Made by a program: the position numbers and the translations under genes
Source: Salipiger thiooxidans
Lineage (GTDB): Bacteria; Pseudomonadota; Alphaproteobacteria; Rhodobacterales; Rhodobacteraceae
Direction: 5' to 3'
Assembly (NCBI RefSeq): GCF_900102075.1
Contig: NZ_FNAV01000009.1
Coordinates: forward strand, 62,001 to 126,000
Length of the DNA: 64,000 bases
Shown here: positions 44,548 through 54,691 of the stretch, piece by piece
Position numbering within the stretch: position 1 is the first letter of the stretch
Layout: every line of letters begins with the position of its first letter
Notes under the pieces: model-generated
The model's input: only the letters and a program-made list of their open reading frames with translations
The model's database searches: none
Told to the model about the DNA's origin: nothing

Positions 44548-46728
44548 ATGCGCGTCGCCCGCCAGTTCTGCGTCGCGGCCCTTCTGGCCGTTGCTGTGCC
44601 CGGCACGCTTGCCGCACAGACCACGACGCTTGCCGCCAACGCCCAGAACGACGACACGGAGCCCGCCCTGCTGGTCGCCGACAGCGTCTTCGTCGAGGAC
44701 AGCTCGCGGCTCATTGCCAGCGGCAATGTCGAGGCCCTGCACGACGGGCTGCGGCTGACCGCGACCCGCATCCTCTTCGACCAGGACAAGGGCACGCTCA
44801 CCATCGAGGGCCCGATCCGGATCACCGACGAGACCGGCAACCTGCTGCTCGCCGATGCCGCAGAGATGAACGAGGGGCTGCGCGACGGCATGCTCAAGGG
44901 CGCCCGCATGGTGATGGACGACCAGCTGCAGCTGGCCTCGGTCGAGGCGCAGCGCGTCGGCGGCCGCTACACCCAGCTCAGCCGCGTTGCCGTGACCTCG
45001 TGCCAGGTCTGCGGCCGCAACGAGGTGCCGCTCTGGCAGATCCGCGCCGACCGGGTGATCCACGACGAGGAAGAGCGCCAGCTCTGGTTCGAGGGCGCCC
45101 AGCTGCGGGTGCTCGACGTGCCGGTGTTCTGGTGGCCGCAGCTGCGCCTGCCCGACCCCTCGCTGAAGCGCGCCCGCGGCTTCCTGACGCCGACGCTCCG
45201 CAGCACCTCGCTGCTCGGGACCGGCATCCGGGTGCCCTACTTCATCCCGCTGGGCGACCATCAGGACATCACGCTCACGCCCTATGTCTCGCCCGAGACC
45301 CGCACGCTCGAGGCGCGCTACCGCCGGGCCTTCAGCAACGGCACCATCGAGCTCAACGGTGCCGTGACGCGCGACACGCTGGTGCCCGATGCCACCCGCG
45401 GCTACCTCTTCGCCGAGGGCGAGTTCGGGCTGACCGGCGATTTCACGCTGGAGTTCGACATCCAGTCGGTGTCCGACGATTCCTACTTCAACGAATACGA
45501 CTACGGCCCCAGCGAACGTCTCGAGAGTTCGGTCACCCTGACCCGCGCGCGGCGTGACGATTTCCTGCAGGGCGACATCACCCACTTCGAGACCCTGCGC
45601 GCCTCGGAAGAGAACGACACGCAGCCCTCGATCGTCGTCAACGCCGAGTACGAGAAGCGCTTCTTCCCGGACCGCATCGGCGGCGAGCTGCGGCTCGGCA
45701 CCGCGCTTCACAGCCACTACCGCTATTCCGACATCGACTTTGACAAGGACGGCGACGGCGTGGTCGACGGCCGTGATGTCTCGCGCCTGACCGCCGAGGC
45801 CAGCTGGCGCCGGACCTGGACCCTGCCTGGCGGCATCCGTGCCGGGGTCGAGGGCTACCTCTGGGCCGACCGCTACGCCGTGGCCGAGGATTCGACATCG
45901 GATTCCAACGCCGCGCAGCTCACCCCCGCCGCCGCGGTCGAGCTGCGCTGGCCGTTGATCCGCCGCGACGCCATCGGCGGGCACACCCTGCTCGAGCCGG
46001 TGGCGCAGCTTGGCTGGGTCGGTGGCGACCGTCCCAACATCGCCAGGGACGAGAGCACCCGCGTCGAGTTCGACGAGGCCAACCTGCTGTCGCTGTCGCG
46101 CTACCCGGCCTCGGACCGGCGCGAGCGCGGACGGCTGGCCGCCGCGGGCGTGCGCTGGCTGCACGAGGCGCCGGGCGGCTGGACCGCCGGCATGACCGTC
46201 GGCCGGGTCTGGCGGGCCGAGCCCGACGACGATCTCAGCCGCTCGTCGGGGCTTGATGGCGACAGCTCGGACTGGCTCATCGCGGGCGGCTTCGCGAACC
46301 CGCTGGGGCTCAGCATCACCGCCCGCGGGCTGCTCGACGAGGACGCGCAGTTCGACAAGGCCGAGGCCCGCGCCTCGTGGGCCAACGACCGGGTCGACCT
46401 TGGCGCGACCTACGTCATGCTGGTAGAGGATCCGCTCGAGGACCGCGACGAGAGTCAGGCCGAATGGGGCTTCGACGGCAGCTACAGGTTCAGCACCAAC
46501 TGGACGACCTCGGCCGAATGGCGCTACGACCTCGCGGACCGGCGGCTTGACCGCACCGGCCTGGGACTGCAATACCGCAATGAATGCGTGCAGGTGGATT
46601 TCTCGGTGATACGCAAGTTCGCCTCCGCGACAAACCTCGAACCGTCCACGGATTTCGGCCTCACGGTCGCCCTGACAGGCTTCGGCACCGCCGGCAGCGA
46701 CAAGGAGTATCGACGCACATGCAACTGA
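44548..46728 (+). CDS. lptD: LPS-assembly outer-membrane protein LptD
   Basis: Outer-membrane barrel that inserts lipopolysaccharide into the outer leaflet, with LptE. The 726 residues comprise a signal peptide (1-23, ending LAAQ), an N-terminal OstA/LptA-like jellyroll (about 35-150: LLVADSVFVEDSSRLIASGN), and a C-terminal beta-barrel. Four cysteines are arranged as a close pair at 152 and 155 (CQVCGRNE) and two near the C-terminus (680 and 725), matching the spacing needed for the domain-bridging disulfides of LptD. surA starts ten nucleotides before its stop. Confidence 0.94.
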   Translation: MRVARQFCVAALLAVAVPGTLAAQTTTLAANAQNDDTEPALLVADSVFVEDSSRLIASGNVEALHDGLRLTATRILFDQDKGTLTIEGPIRITDETGNLLLADAAEMNEGLRDGMLKGARMVMDDQLQLASVEAQRVGGRYTQLSRVAVTSCQVCGRNEVPLWQIRADRVIHDEEERQLWFEGAQLRVLDVPVFWWPQLRLPDPSLKRARGFLTPTLRSTSLLGTGIRVPYFIPLGDHQDITLTPYVSPETRTLEARYRRAFSNGTIELNGAVTRDTLVPDATRGYLFAEGEFGLTGDFTLEFDIQSVSDDSYFNEYDYGPSERLESSVTLTRARRDDFLQGDITHFETLRASEENDTQPSIVVNAEYEKRFFPDRIGGELRLGTALHSHYRYSDIDFDKDGDGVVDGRDVSRLTAEASWRRTWTLPGGIRAGVEGYLWADRYAVAEDSTSDSNAAQLTPAAAVELRWPLIRRDAIGGHTLLEPVAQLGWVGGDRPNIARDESTRVEFDEANLLSLSRYPASDRRERGRLAAAGVRWLHEAPGGWTAGMTVGRVWRAEPDDDLSRSSGLDGDSSDWLIAGGFANPLGLSITARGLLDEDAQFDKAEARASWANDRVDLGATYVMLVEDPLEDRDESQAEWGFDGSYRFSTNWTTSAEWRYDLADRRLDRTGLGLQYRNECVQVDFSVIRKFASATNLEPSTDFGLTVALTGFGTAGSDKEYRRTCN

Positions 46729-47951
46729 CACCCGCACGGATCCTCCGCGCCCTTACTCTGGCAGCGGGTCTGGCGCTGACCGTGTCGCCCGTGGCGGCGC
46801 CGGCACAGAACCTCTTCGCCCCGGCGATCATCGTCGATGAAATGGTGATCACCGGTTACGAGCTCGACCAGCGCGCGCGCATGCTGACGCTGCTGAACGC
46901 CCCCGGCAACACCAACGATCTCGCCCGCGAGCAGCTCGTGGACGACCGGCTGCGGCTGCAGGCGGCACAGAACGCCGGCATCGAGCCCACCGAGGAAGAG
47001 ATCCTCGACGGCATGTCCGAATTCGCCGGCCGCGCCCAGCTGAGCCGCGAGGAATTCGTCACAGCGCTCGGCCGTGCGGGCGTCGCCGAGCAGACCTTCC
47101 GCGACTTCGTGCGCGCGGGTGCCGCGTGGCGCTCGCTGGTGCAGAGCCGCTTCGTGCAGCAGTCGCAGGTAAGCCCGGCCGAAGTCGACCGCGCGCTGGC
47201 CGGCAATGGCGGCAGCTCGACCGTGCGGGTGCTGCTCTCCGAGATCATCATGCCGCTCTCGCCGCAGAACGTCGAAGAGGTACGCGCCCGGGCCGAGCGC
47301 ATCGCGCAGATGACCTCCGAGTCCGAGTTCTCGGCGCAGGCGCGGCAGTATTCGGCCACCGCGACCCGTGACGCTGGCGGCCGCCTGCCGTGGCGCGAGC
47401 TGAACGAGCTGCCGCCGCAGCTGCGTCCGATGATCCTCGGCCTCTCGCCGGGCCAGGTCACCCAGCCGATCCCGATCCAGGGCGCCGTGGCGCTGTTCCA
47501 GCTGCGCGACATCGAGGAAACCGGCTACACCGCCCCCGAGATCGCCGCTGTCGAGTATGCCGCGTACTACATGGCCGGCGGGCGCTCGCCCGAGACGCTG
47601 GCCAAGGCGCGGGTGCTGGCGCAGAAGGTAGACCGTTGCGATGATCTCTACGGCATCGCCAAGGGCCAGCCCGAGCAGGTGCTCGAGCGCACCACCCTGC
47701 CGCCCTCGCAGCTGCCGACCGATATCGCCTACGAGCTCTCCAAACTCGACGAGGGCGAGGTCTCGACCGCGCTGACCCGCTCGAACGGCCAGACCCTGAT
47801 GTTCCTCATGCTCTGCGGCCGCACCGCCGCGGTGTCCGAGGACGCCGACCGCCAACAGGTCGAGATGGGCCTGCGCAACCAGCGCATCTCGGCCATGGCC
47901 GACGGCTATCTCGCCCAGCTGCGCGCCAACGCCCGCATCGTCGAGAAATGA
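46719..47951 (+). CDS. surA: periplasmic peptidyl-prolyl isomerase / chaperone, SurA-like
   Basis: A 410-residue periplasmic protein with a signal peptide (residues 1-29, ending APAQ), a helical SurA N-terminal domain (~32-170; PAIIVDEMVITGYELDQRAR) and a single parvulin-like PPIase domain (~170-280; FSAQARQYSATATRDAGGRLPW). E. coli SurA has two parvulin domains; a second, degenerate one may occupy ~285-390. SurA escorts outer-membrane proteins including LptD, so its overlap with lptD makes functional sense. The ATG at 46719 lies inside the lptD end; AAGGAG is about 12 nt upstream. pdxA overlaps the stop by ATGA. Confidence 0.88.
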   Translation: MQLTPARILRALTLAAGLALTVSPVAAPAQNLFAPAIIVDEMVITGYELDQRARMLTLLNAPGNTNDLAREQLVDDRLRLQAAQNAGIEPTEEEILDGMSEFAGRAQLSREEFVTALGRAGVAEQTFRDFVRAGAAWRSLVQSRFVQQSQVSPAEVDRALAGNGGSSTVRVLLSEIIMPLSPQNVEEVRARAERIAQMTSESEFSAQARQYSATATRDAGGRLPWRELNELPPQLRPMILGLSPGQVTQPIPIQGAVALFQLRDIEETGYTAPEIAAVEYAAYYMAGGRSPETLAKARVLAQKVDRCDDLYGIAKGQPEQVLERTTLPPSQLPTDIAYELSKLDEGEVSTALTRSNGQTLMFLMLCGRTAAVSEDADRQQVEMGLRNQRISAMADGYLAQLRANARIVEK

Positions 47952-48967
47952 CGACGTCGCGCCTTGCGCCCGTCGCGATGAGCTGCGGCGAGCCCTCCGG
48001 CATCGGGCCGGAGCTCGCCGAGGCCGCGTGGCAGGCGCTCGGGACCGAGCTGCCCTTCGTCTGGATCGGCGAGCCCGCGCATCTGCCGGGCACGGTGCCG
48101 CACGTGGTGGTGGAGGATCCCTCCGAGGCGGCCTCCGTCGCCGCGCGGGGCCTGCCGGTGCTGCCTCTGGCGATGCCCGGTCCCCGGGTGCCCGGCGTGC
48201 CGCAGCCCGCACAGGCGGCGGGCGTGGTCGAGAGCATCGCGCGCGGCGTGGCGCTGGTACAGGAGGGCGCCTGCTCGGCGCTCTGCACCCTGCCGATCTC
48301 GAAGCAGGCGCTGGCCGAGGGCGCGGGCTTTGCCTACCCCGGCCACACCGAGTATCTCGCGGCCCTCGCGGGCGCCGACGAGGTGGTGATGATGCTGGCT
48401 TCGGCCGCGCTGCGCGTGGTGCCCGCCACCATCCACATCGCGCTCTCCGAGGTGCCGGCGGCGCTGACCGCGGAGCTCTTGGAAAAGCGGCTGCGCATCA
48501 CCCGCGACGCGCTGGTCACCCAATTCGCCATTGCCGTGCCGCGCATTGCCGTGGCGGGGCTCAACCCCCATGCCGGCGAAGGCGGGCGCATGGGCCGCGA
48601 GGAGATCGAGCTGATCGTGCCGGTGCTGGACAAGCTCCGCGCCGAGGGCATGAGCCTGATCGGGCCGCTGCCCGCGGACACCATGTTCCACGCCGAGGCC
48701 CGCGCCGGCTATGATGCGGCGGTCTGCATGTACCACGACCAGGCGCTGATCCCGATCAAGACGCTGGCCTTCGACCGCGGCGTGAACGTGACGCTCGGGC
48801 TGCCCTTCGTGCGCACCTCGCCCGATCACGGCACCGCCTTCGGAATCGCGGGACAGGGCATCGCCAACCCGCGCTCGACCATCGAGGCGCTGCGCCTCGC
48901 GTGGCGCATGGCCGGGTCCGCTGCCCCCGCATCGCCAGAGACACTTGACGCCGGAACACACGCATGA
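47948..48967 (+). CDS. pdxA: 4-hydroxythreonine-4-phosphate dehydrogenase
   Basis: An NAD-dependent step in pyridoxal phosphate synthesis. The 339 residues contain [13 protein letters not shown] at the N-terminus (Gly-rich substrate loop), [11 protein letters not shown] with a metal-binding His, [16 protein letters not shown], and [13 protein letters not shown] with [18 protein letters not shown] near the C-terminus. The three metal-binding histidines fall in these blocks. It overlaps surA upstream and rsmA downstream (both ATGA). The surA-pdxA-rsmA order is widely conserved in proteobacteria. Confidence 0.95.
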   Translation: MTTSRLAPVAMSCGEPSGIGPELAEAAWQALGTELPFVWIGEPAHLPGTVPHVVVEDPSEAASVAARGLPVLPLAMPGPRVPGVPQPAQAAGVVESIARGVALVQEGACSALCTLPISKQALAEGAGFAYPGHTEYLAALAGADEVVMMLASAALRVVPATIHIALSEVPAALTAELLEKRLRITRDALVTQFAIAVPRIAVAGLNPHAGEGGRMGREEIELIVPVLDKLRAEGMSLIGPLPADTMFHAEARAGYDAAVCMYHDQALIPIKTLAFDRGVNVTLGLPFVRTSPDHGTAFGIAGQGIANPRSTIEALRLAWRMAGSAAPASPETLDAGTHA

Positions 48968-49800
48968 GCGCCATCGACGGGCTGCCCCCGCTGCGCGAGG
49001 TGATCGCGACACACGATCTGTCGGCGAAGAAGTCGCTGGGCCAGAACTTCCTGCTCGACCTGAACCTCACCGCCAAGATCGCGCGTCAGGCGGGCGATCT
49101 GGCAGGGATGGACGTGCTCGAGATCGGCCCGGGCCCGGGCGGGCTCACCCGCGGGCTGCTGGCCGAGGGCGCACGCCGGGTGCTCGCCATCGAGAAGGAC
49201 GCACGCTGCCTGCCGGCGCTGGCCGAGATCGCCGCCGCCTATCCCGGGCGGCTCGAGGTGATCGAGGGCGACGCGTTGCAGGTCGATCCGCTGCAGCACC
49301 TGACACCGCCGATCGCGATCTGCGCCAACCTGCCCTACAACGTCGGCACCGAACTTCTGGTGCGCTGGCTGACGCCGGAAAGCTGGCCGCCCTTCTGGCA
49401 GACGCTCACGCTGATGTTTCAGCGCGAAGTGGCCGAGCGCATCGTGGCGCAGCCCGGGTCCAAGGCCTACGGGCGGCTCGCGGTGCTCTCGCAGTGGCGG
49501 GCGGATGCGCGGATCGTGCTGTCGCTTCCGCCGGGCGCCTTCACCCCGCCGCCCAAGGTGTCGTCCGCGGTGGTGCATCTTCGTGCCCTGCCCGAGCCGC
49601 GCTTTCCCGCCGAGCAGAAGGTGCTCGAGCGCGTGGTGGCGGCTGCCTTCAACCAGCGGCGCAAGATGCTGCGGGCAGCGCTCAAGGGGCTGGCCCCCGA
49701 CATCGAGGACCGGCTGCAGGCGTCAGACATCGCGCCCACCGACCGGGCCGAACAGGTCTCGCTCGAGCAGTTCTGTGCGCTGGCCCGCACGCTGGCCTGA
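48964..49800 (+). CDS. rsmA: 16S rRNA (adenine-1518/1519-N6) dimethyltransferase
   Basis: KsgA methylates two adjacent adenines in the 3' hairpin of 16S rRNA. The 278 residues include [11 protein letters not shown] at the N-terminus, the SAM-binding loop [15 protein letters not shown] near residue 55, and the catalytic motif [10 protein letters not shown] near residue 120. The C-terminal domain ([14 protein letters not shown]) is normal. It is the last gene of the lptF-to-rsmA chain. The stop precedes a 288-nt gap with a bidirectional hairpin. Confidence 0.95.
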   Translation: MSAIDGLPPLREVIATHDLSAKKSLGQNFLLDLNLTAKIARQAGDLAGMDVLEIGPGPGGLTRGLLAEGARRVLAIEKDARCLPALAEIAAAYPGRLEVIEGDALQVDPLQHLTPPIAICANLPYNVGTELLVRWLTPESWPPFWQTLTLMFQREVAERIVAQPGSKAYGRLAVLSQWRADARIVLSLPPGAFTPPPKVSSAVVHLRALPEPRFPAEQKVLERVVAAAFNQRRKMLRAALKGLAPDIEDRLQASDIAPTDRAEQVSLEQFCALARTLA

Positions 49801-49883
49801 ACGCACGGATCTTAACACGCGAGCTTGGTCGCGCCGGTCTGATCGAACCGGGCCAATCGGACCGGCCTTGTCGCGCTGAGCCG

Positions 49884-49915
49884 ATCGCCCCGCCCTGATC
49901 GCCCCGCCCTGATCA
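49884..49915. repeat. 14-bp tandem repeat after rsmA
   Basis: GATCGCCCCGCCCT occurs twice in tandem, followed by a partial third copy (GATC). It lies in the non-coding gap 84 nt after the rsmA stop. It looks like a slippage-prone short duplication with no evident function. Confidence 0.7.
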
Positions 49916-49986
49916 CAGGGATTTTCTCACGCCGGCCTGGCCGCCCAGAGCTGAGTGCATCAGTTCCTCTGAGACCTTATCGAAAC

Positions 49987-50025
49987 GAGAAACGCCGCGT
50001 CCGGGGCTCCGGGCGCGGCGTTCTC
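49987..50025. terminator. bidirectional terminator between rsmA and DUF4167 gene
   Basis: Stem of AACGCCGCG with CGCGGCGTT, extended by GAG/CTC past one bulged A, around a GC-rich loop. On the minus strand it is followed by TCGTTTCG, serving the DUF4167 gene whose stop is 64 nt away. Confidence 0.7.
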
Positions 50026-50088
50026 ATGTTCTTCTGGCCGTCTCTCAGGCCGTTTCGCCGGCGCTGTACCGCGACGACGCGGGCGGGA

Positions 50089-50814
50089 TTACTCCGCCGC
50101 GTCGGGGGTCGGCGTCTCGCCCTTGTCGGACTTCGCGGCGCGCGGAGCGCGTGCGGGCTTCTCGCCGTCCTTGGGCTCGGGCTTCTTGCGGGGCCGGCGC
50201 GGTTTCTTGGGCTTCTCCTCGCCGGAGGGCGCCGTGTTCTCGCGGTTCTCAGGCGTTTCCACGAGGCCGCTGTCGTCGCCGCTACCCATGTCGAAGAGGT
50301 CCGCGGGCTCGCCGCCCAGCGGATCCGCGCGCTTCTCGGAGCGGGGCTCCGACCGTGGCTCGGCCCGGGGTTCCGAGCGGGGCTCGGCCTGCGGTTCCGG
50401 CTGCGCCTTGGGCTCTTCGGACGGCTGCTGCTGCTCGGGCTGGGCCGAGGCAGACGTGTCGTCGTCACGGTCCGGGCGCTGGCTGTCGCGGTCCGAGCGT
50501 TCCTTGTCGCGCTGCGACTGACGCTCGCGGTTCTCGCGCTCCTGCTGCTCGCGCCGCTGGTCGACCTCGCGCTGCGCCTCGGAGAGCATACGCATGTAAT
50601 GCTCGGCGTGCTGCTGGAAGTTCTCGGCCGCAACGCGGTCGTTAGCGAGCCCGGCGTCACGCGCCAGCTGGTTGTATTTGTCGATGATCTGCTGCGGCGT
50701 ACCGCGCACCTTGCCCTCGGGGCCACTGCTGTCGAACACACGGTTGACGACATTGCCCAGCGAGTTGCGGTTGCGGTTGTTCTTCGACCGCGAACGGGAT
50801 TTCGAGGATCGCAT
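50089..50814 (-). CDS. DUF4167 domain-containing protein
   Basis: A 241-residue, extremely hydrophilic protein. The N-terminal ~80 residues (basic RSSKSRSRSKNNRNRNSLGN, then RVFDSSGPEGKVRGTPQQII and YNQLARDAGLANDRVAAENF) are the conserved DUF4167 domain of alphaproteobacteria. The rest is a low-complexity tail: a Glu/Arg-rich segment, PRSEPRAEPRSEPRSE-type repeats near residues 145-160, and a Lys/Pro-rich C-terminus. The basic ends suggest nucleic-acid binding, which is an inference. It starts at ATG 50814 behind a 226-nt gap that should hold its promoter. Confidence 0.88.
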   Translation of the reverse strand: MRSSKSRSRSKNNRNRNSLGNVVNRVFDSSGPEGKVRGTPQQIIDKYNQLARDAGLANDRVAAENFQQHAEHYMRMLSEAQREVDQRREQQERENRERQSQRDKERSDRDSQRPDRDDDTSASAQPEQQQPSEEPKAQPEPQAEPRSEPRAEPRSEPRSEKRADPLGGEPADLFDMGSGDDSGLVETPENRENTAPSGEEKPKKPRRPRKKPEPKDGEKPARAPRAAKSDKGETPTPDAAE

Positions 50815-51040
50815 TGTGTTCTGCTATCAGCCTTATATGTCTGACTGTCCCTGTGACCCTGCGGCGCCCTGGGCGCCTTTCGAATGAGAGGTCACACCGA
50901 TGTTGGGTTGACGTCGGGCGGGACCGCCAAGAGGCATCCACCGCTCCGACCCCTCCTGATAATCACGTCCGGCAGCCGGAAACAAGGAAAAACGCACGTA
51001 AACATATCAGAAACCGGCGGATATCCCCGGCGCCCCGGCC

Positions 51041-51889
51041 TCAAACCGCTTGCAGCCGTCCCGCGACCACACGATCGCGGCCGTCGAGGTCCTGCAGCAC
51101 CGTCACATCCGCAAGGCCCGCCCCGGTCATCAGCGCTGCAACCGCAGGGCCCTGCGTGGGCCCGATCTCGACCATCAGGCGACCGCCGGGGGCAAGATGG
51201 GCGGGCGCGTCGCGGGTGATGGCGCGGTAGGCGGCGAGCCCGTCGCCACCGTCAGTCAGGGCCATGTGCGGCTCGTGGTCGCGGACCTCGGGCGAAAGCC
51301 CCGCCATCTCGTCGAGCGCGATGTAGGGCGGGTTCGAGACGATCAGGTCGAAAGGCTCGCTGCCCTCGGGGAGCGCCTCGAACCAGCTGCCCTGCCCCAG
51401 CGTGGCGCGCGCATCAAGCCCGAGCGCGTCGCGGTTGCGCGTGGCGACCGCAAGCGCGGCCTCGGAGAGATCGGTGCCGATGCCCGTGGCAGTGGCGCGT
51501 TCGGCCAGCAGCGTCAGCAGGATGCAGCCGGTGCCGGTGCCGAGGTCGAGCACGCGCGCAAAAGGCGCGGACAGCGCCTCGGCCACCAGCGTCTCGGTTT
51601 CGGGGCGCGGGTCGAGCACATCGGAGGTGACGTGGAAGGCGCGGCCGTAGAACTCGCGGCGGCCGGTCAGGTGCGACACGGGCTCACGGGCGGCGCGGCG
51701 GGAGATGAGGGTCTCATAGCGGCTGGCGGGCCCGGCCTCGATCGGGTCGGGCAGCACCAGCGTCAGCCGCCCGGGCGCGACCCCGAGCACATGGGCGAGC
51801 AGGCGCCGGGCGTCGCGGGCGGCGTCGGGGATGCCGGCGTCCGACAGCGTGCGCGCGGCCCCGGCCAGCAGCACCGAGCCCGTGGTCAC
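51041..51889 (-). CDS. prmC: peptide chain release factor N5-glutamine methyltransferase
   Basis: Methylates the GGQ glutamine of release factors. The 282 residues start at GTG 51889, which overlaps the prfA stop (GTGA). An N-terminal helical bundle is followed by the SAM domain with [16 protein letters not shown] near residue 115 and the catalytic NPPY motif in [14 protein letters not shown] near residue 184. The gene order prfA-prmC is classical and puts the methylase next to its substrate. Confidence 0.94.
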   Translation of the reverse strand: MTTGSVLLAGAARTLSDAGIPDAARDARRLLAHVLGVAPGRLTLVLPDPIEAGPASRYETLISRRAAREPVSHLTGRREFYGRAFHVTSDVLDPRPETETLVAEALSAPFARVLDLGTGTGCILLTLLAERATATGIGTDLSEAALAVATRNRDALGLDARATLGQGSWFEALPEGSEPFDLIVSNPPYIALDEMAGLSPEVRDHEPHMALTDGGDGLAAYRAITRDAPAHLAPGGRLMVEIGPTQGPAVAALMTGAGLADVTVLQDLDGRDRVVAGRLQAV

Positions 51890-52935
51890 GCGCCCATCTC
51901 GGCGAGTTGCGCCGCCTGTGCGTTGGCGGTCAGCGCGTCTACGATCTCGTCGAGATCGCCCGAGAGGATGGCCTCGAGCCGGTAAAGCGTCAGCCCGATG
52001 CGGTGATCCGTCATCCGGCCCTGCGGGAAGTTGTAGGTGCGGATGCGCTCGGAGCGGTCGCCCGAGCCCACCTGCGCGCGGCGGTCCGAGGCGCGCGCGT
52101 CGTCGGCCTTCTGGCGCTCCATGTCATAGAGCCGGGCGCGCAGCACATTCATCGCGATCTCGCGGTTGCGGTGCTGGGATTTCTCCGAGCTGGTCACCAC
52201 GAGGCCGGTGGGCAGGTGGGTGATCCGCACCGCCGAGTCGGTGGTGTTGACGTGCTGGCCGCCGGCGCCCGAGCTGCGCATGGTGTCGATGCGGAGGTCA
52301 CCGGGGGCGATGTCGATGTCGACCGCCTCGGCCTCGGGCAGCACCGCGACGGTGGCGGCGGAGGTGTGGATGCGGCCGCCGGATTCGGTCTCGGGTACGC
52401 GCTGGACCCGGTGCACGCCGGATTCGAACTTGAGCCGCGCGAAGACGTTCTCGCCCTCGATGCGCACCACCAGCTCCTTGAGGCCGCCAAGCTCGGTGTC
52501 CTGCTCCTCGATCACCTCCCAGCGCCAGCCGCGGGCCTCGGAGTAGCGCTGGTACATGCGCGCGAGATCGCCGGCAAACAGCGCCGCCTCCTCGCCGCCG
52601 GTGCCGGGGCGGATCTCGAGGATCGCGGGACGGGCGTCGGCGGCATCGCGCGGCAGAAGCGCCAGCTGCAGCGCCTTCTCGGCCTCGGGCAGCCGGGCGC
52701 GGAGGGCGGGAAGCTCCTCCTCGGCCAGCGCCTTCATCTCGGGATCCGCCAGCATTTCCTCGGCCTCGGAGAGATCCGCCTGCAGGCGGTTCCACTCGGC
52801 AATCTGGTCCACCACCGGCTTGAGCTCGGCGTATTCACGGCCAAGCGCGGCAATGTCGCCCCCTCCCTCGGCCATACGGGCCTCGAGATATTCGAAACGT
52901 TCGCGGATCTGCTGAAGTCGGTCTGCCGGGATCAT
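51886..52935 (-). CDS. prfA: peptide chain release factor 1
   Basis: Recognises UAA/UAG stop codons and triggers peptide release. The 349 residues contain the catalytic GGQ at 225-227 ([20 protein letters not shown]) and the [11 protein letters not shown] segment near the C-terminus. The N-terminal coiled coil (residues ~1-100) and the [14 protein letters not shown] segment near 114 are typical of RF1. It starts at ATG 52935, leads a prfA-prmC operon, and its stop overlaps prmC. Confidence 0.96.
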   Translation of the reverse strand: MIPADRLQQIRERFEYLEARMAEGGGDIAALGREYAELKPVVDQIAEWNRLQADLSEAEEMLADPEMKALAEEELPALRARLPEAEKALQLALLPRDAADARPAILEIRPGTGGEEAALFAGDLARMYQRYSEARGWRWEVIEEQDTELGGLKELVVRIEGENVFARLKFESGVHRVQRVPETESGGRIHTSAATVAVLPEAEAVDIDIAPGDLRIDTMRSSGAGGQHVNTTDSAVRITHLPTGLVVTSSEKSQHRNREIAMNVLRARLYDMERQKADDARASDRRAQVGSGDRSERIRTYNFPQGRMTDHRIGLTLYRLEAILSGDLDEIVDALTANAQAAQLAEMGA

Positions 52936-53053
52936 GGCGCAACTCTCTTTCCCGAAACCGCGCGGCGGTCAAGGGCGACTGCGTCCCACGCCACCGGTTT
53001 GGCGGCCCCGCCAGCGCGCACGCCAGTGCAACGGCCGGGCCGCGGCAGCGCCC

Positions 53054-53470
53054 TCACTCGGAGTCGGTGGCCTGAAGCCGCTGCAACCAGCTCTCGACAC
53101 GAGCCTTGTTCACGCCCGAATCCGTGGTGCCGAAGCGCAGCCGCGCGAAGAGCTCGAGGTTGGTCTCGTCGAGCTGCACGGTGGTGTAGTCGGGAAAGCC
53201 CATCCACTGCGACCGGGTGATGTAGGTCACGCGGCCCTCGCCCGGACTGCCCGCCAGCACTTCGGTGCGCGGGGTCTCGAGGATGATACGGTGCAGCGAC
53301 TCGAAGCGGGATTCGTCGCCCGGAATGCGCCTTCGCACGCCCGCGGCAAGATCCTGGTCCGCGGTCACCTTGGGATCCACGTGCCAGACCGCCGGGTCCG
53401 AAGGCGCCAGCCGGATCCACGCAATCCCACCGATCGCGACGAGCACAACGAGCCAGAAAATCAGTCGCAA
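53054..53470 (-). CDS. DUF1499 domain-containing protein
   Basis: A 138-residue protein with an N-terminal membrane anchor or uncleaved signal (LIFWLVVLVAIGGIAWIRL, residues 3-21) and a periplasmic DUF1499 domain: ILETPRTEVLAGSPGEGRVT and TRSQWMGFPDYTTVQL, then LFARLRFGTTDSGVNKARVE. The start codon appears to be TTG at 53470, with AAAGGA about nine nucleotides upstream, since no ATG or GTG precedes the hydrophobic segment in frame. The family function is unknown. Confidence 0.85.
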   Translation of the reverse strand: MRLIFWLVVLVAIGGIAWIRLAPSDPAVWHVDPKVTADQDLAAGVRRRIPGDESRFESLHRIILETPRTEVLAGSPGEGRVTYITRSQWMGFPDYTTVQLDETNLELFARLRFGTTDSGVNKARVESWLQRLQATDSE

Positions 53471-53668
53471 GGGCTGCGGTCCTTTCAGGGGTCGGTCGGG
53501 CCGGAGGGCAGAAACGCCCGTCCGGGCCGGGTCGAATGGTCAGCGCCGGACCGCAGCGGCCCGGCCTGTCCCTCTTCACACGATTCCGAGCGGCGGGAAA
53601 AGGCCGGGGCGGTCACATTTGCAGGAAACCGCCCATCGCCTCCTTGACCCGCCCGTCCCGGTCGCGCC

Positions 53669-54631
53669 TCAGTCGCGGCGCGTCCAGCCCCAGAGGCAGA
53701 GCAGCTCGGTCGCCACGTGGGCCGCTGCGATGGCGGTGGCGCCGGTGGTGTCGAAGGGCGGCGAGACCTCGACCACGTCCCCGCCCTTGAGGTTGATGCC
53801 GGCAAGCTCGCGCAGGCAGACCGCCGCCTGGTGGCTGGTCAGCCCGCCCCAGACCGGCGTGCCGGTGCCCGGCGCAAAGGCCGGATCCAGCGCATCGATG
53901 TCGAAGGTGAGGTAAACCGGGTGGCGCTCGACGATGTCGCGCACACGCTTGGCGATGGTCTCGGGCCCCTCGCGGTGCACTTCGCGTGCGTCGAGCACGT
54001 GGAAGCCCATGGTATCGGGGTTGTCGGTGCGGATGCCGATCTGCACAGAGCGCGCGGGGTCGACGTAGCCGAGCTTCACCGCCTTGTACATGAAGGTGCC
54101 GTGGTCGATGCGGCTGAAGTCGTCGTCGGCCCAGGTGTCGGTGTGGGCGTCGAACTGGATCACCGAGAGCGGGCCGTATTTTTCGGCATGGGCCTTGAGG
54201 ATCGGCAGGGTGATCGAGTGGTCGCCGCCCAGCGTGACCGTGGCAGCGCCTTGTTCGAGGATTCCCGAAATGTGCTTCTCCAGCGTCGCCGGGAAGGCCG
54301 GGACGTTGGCGTAGTCGAAGGCCAGGTCGCCGTAGTCGGCGATGGCGAATTCCGACAGCACGTCGTAGCCCCAGCCGTAGGGCGCATCGCATGGCTGCAG
54401 CAGCGAGGCCTCGCGGATGGCGCGCGGGCCGAAGCGGGTGCCGGTGCGGTTGGTCACCGCCTGGTCGAAAGGCACGCCGGTGACGGCGATGTCCACGCCG
54501 CGCAGGTCCTTGGTGTACTTCCGCCGCAGGAACGACGCGGCGCCGCCGAAGACGTTCTCGAAGCTCGACCCCTTGAGGTCGTCGCGGGTGAAGGCGTGGT
54601 CGATCTGGGTCTTGGCATCCTCGAGTGCCAT
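53669..54631 (-). CDS. speB: agmatinase / ureohydrolase family protein
   Basis: A binuclear-manganese ureohydrolase of 320 residues. All three metal motifs are intact: LGGDHSITLP, QFDAHTDTW and TFDIDALDPAFAPGTGTP. Agmatinase cleaves agmatine to putrescine and urea; related enzymes take guanidinobutyrate or guanidinopropionate, and sequence alone does not exclude them. The ATG at 54631 follows AAGGAGG. It lies 60 nt downstream of the first of two M20 amidohydrolase genes on the same strand, suggesting a three-gene catabolic unit. Confidence 0.9.
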   Translation of the reverse strand: MALEDAKTQIDHAFTRDDLKGSSFENVFGGAASFLRRKYTKDLRGVDIAVTGVPFDQAVTNRTGTRFGPRAIREASLLQPCDAPYGWGYDVLSEFAIADYGDLAFDYANVPAFPATLEKHISGILEQGAATVTLGGDHSITLPILKAHAEKYGPLSVIQFDAHTDTWADDDFSRIDHGTFMYKAVKLGYVDPARSVQIGIRTDNPDTMGFHVLDAREVHREGPETIAKRVRDIVERHPVYLTFDIDALDPAFAPGTGTPVWGGLTSHQAAVCLRELAGINLKGGDVVEVSPPFDTTGATAIAAAHVATELLCLWGWTRRD

Positions 54632-54691
54632 GGGTCCTCCTTTGTCCGGCTGCGCGGCCGCATGTCTCCTGCGGGCGCGATAGCCCCCGGC

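Noticed and set aside
43342-46737. An 1131-codon open frame on the minus strand opposite lptG and lptD
   Set aside because: It is antisense to two clearly recognisable genes. Long antisense frames are expected at this GC content, and its translation shows no domain or membrane pattern.
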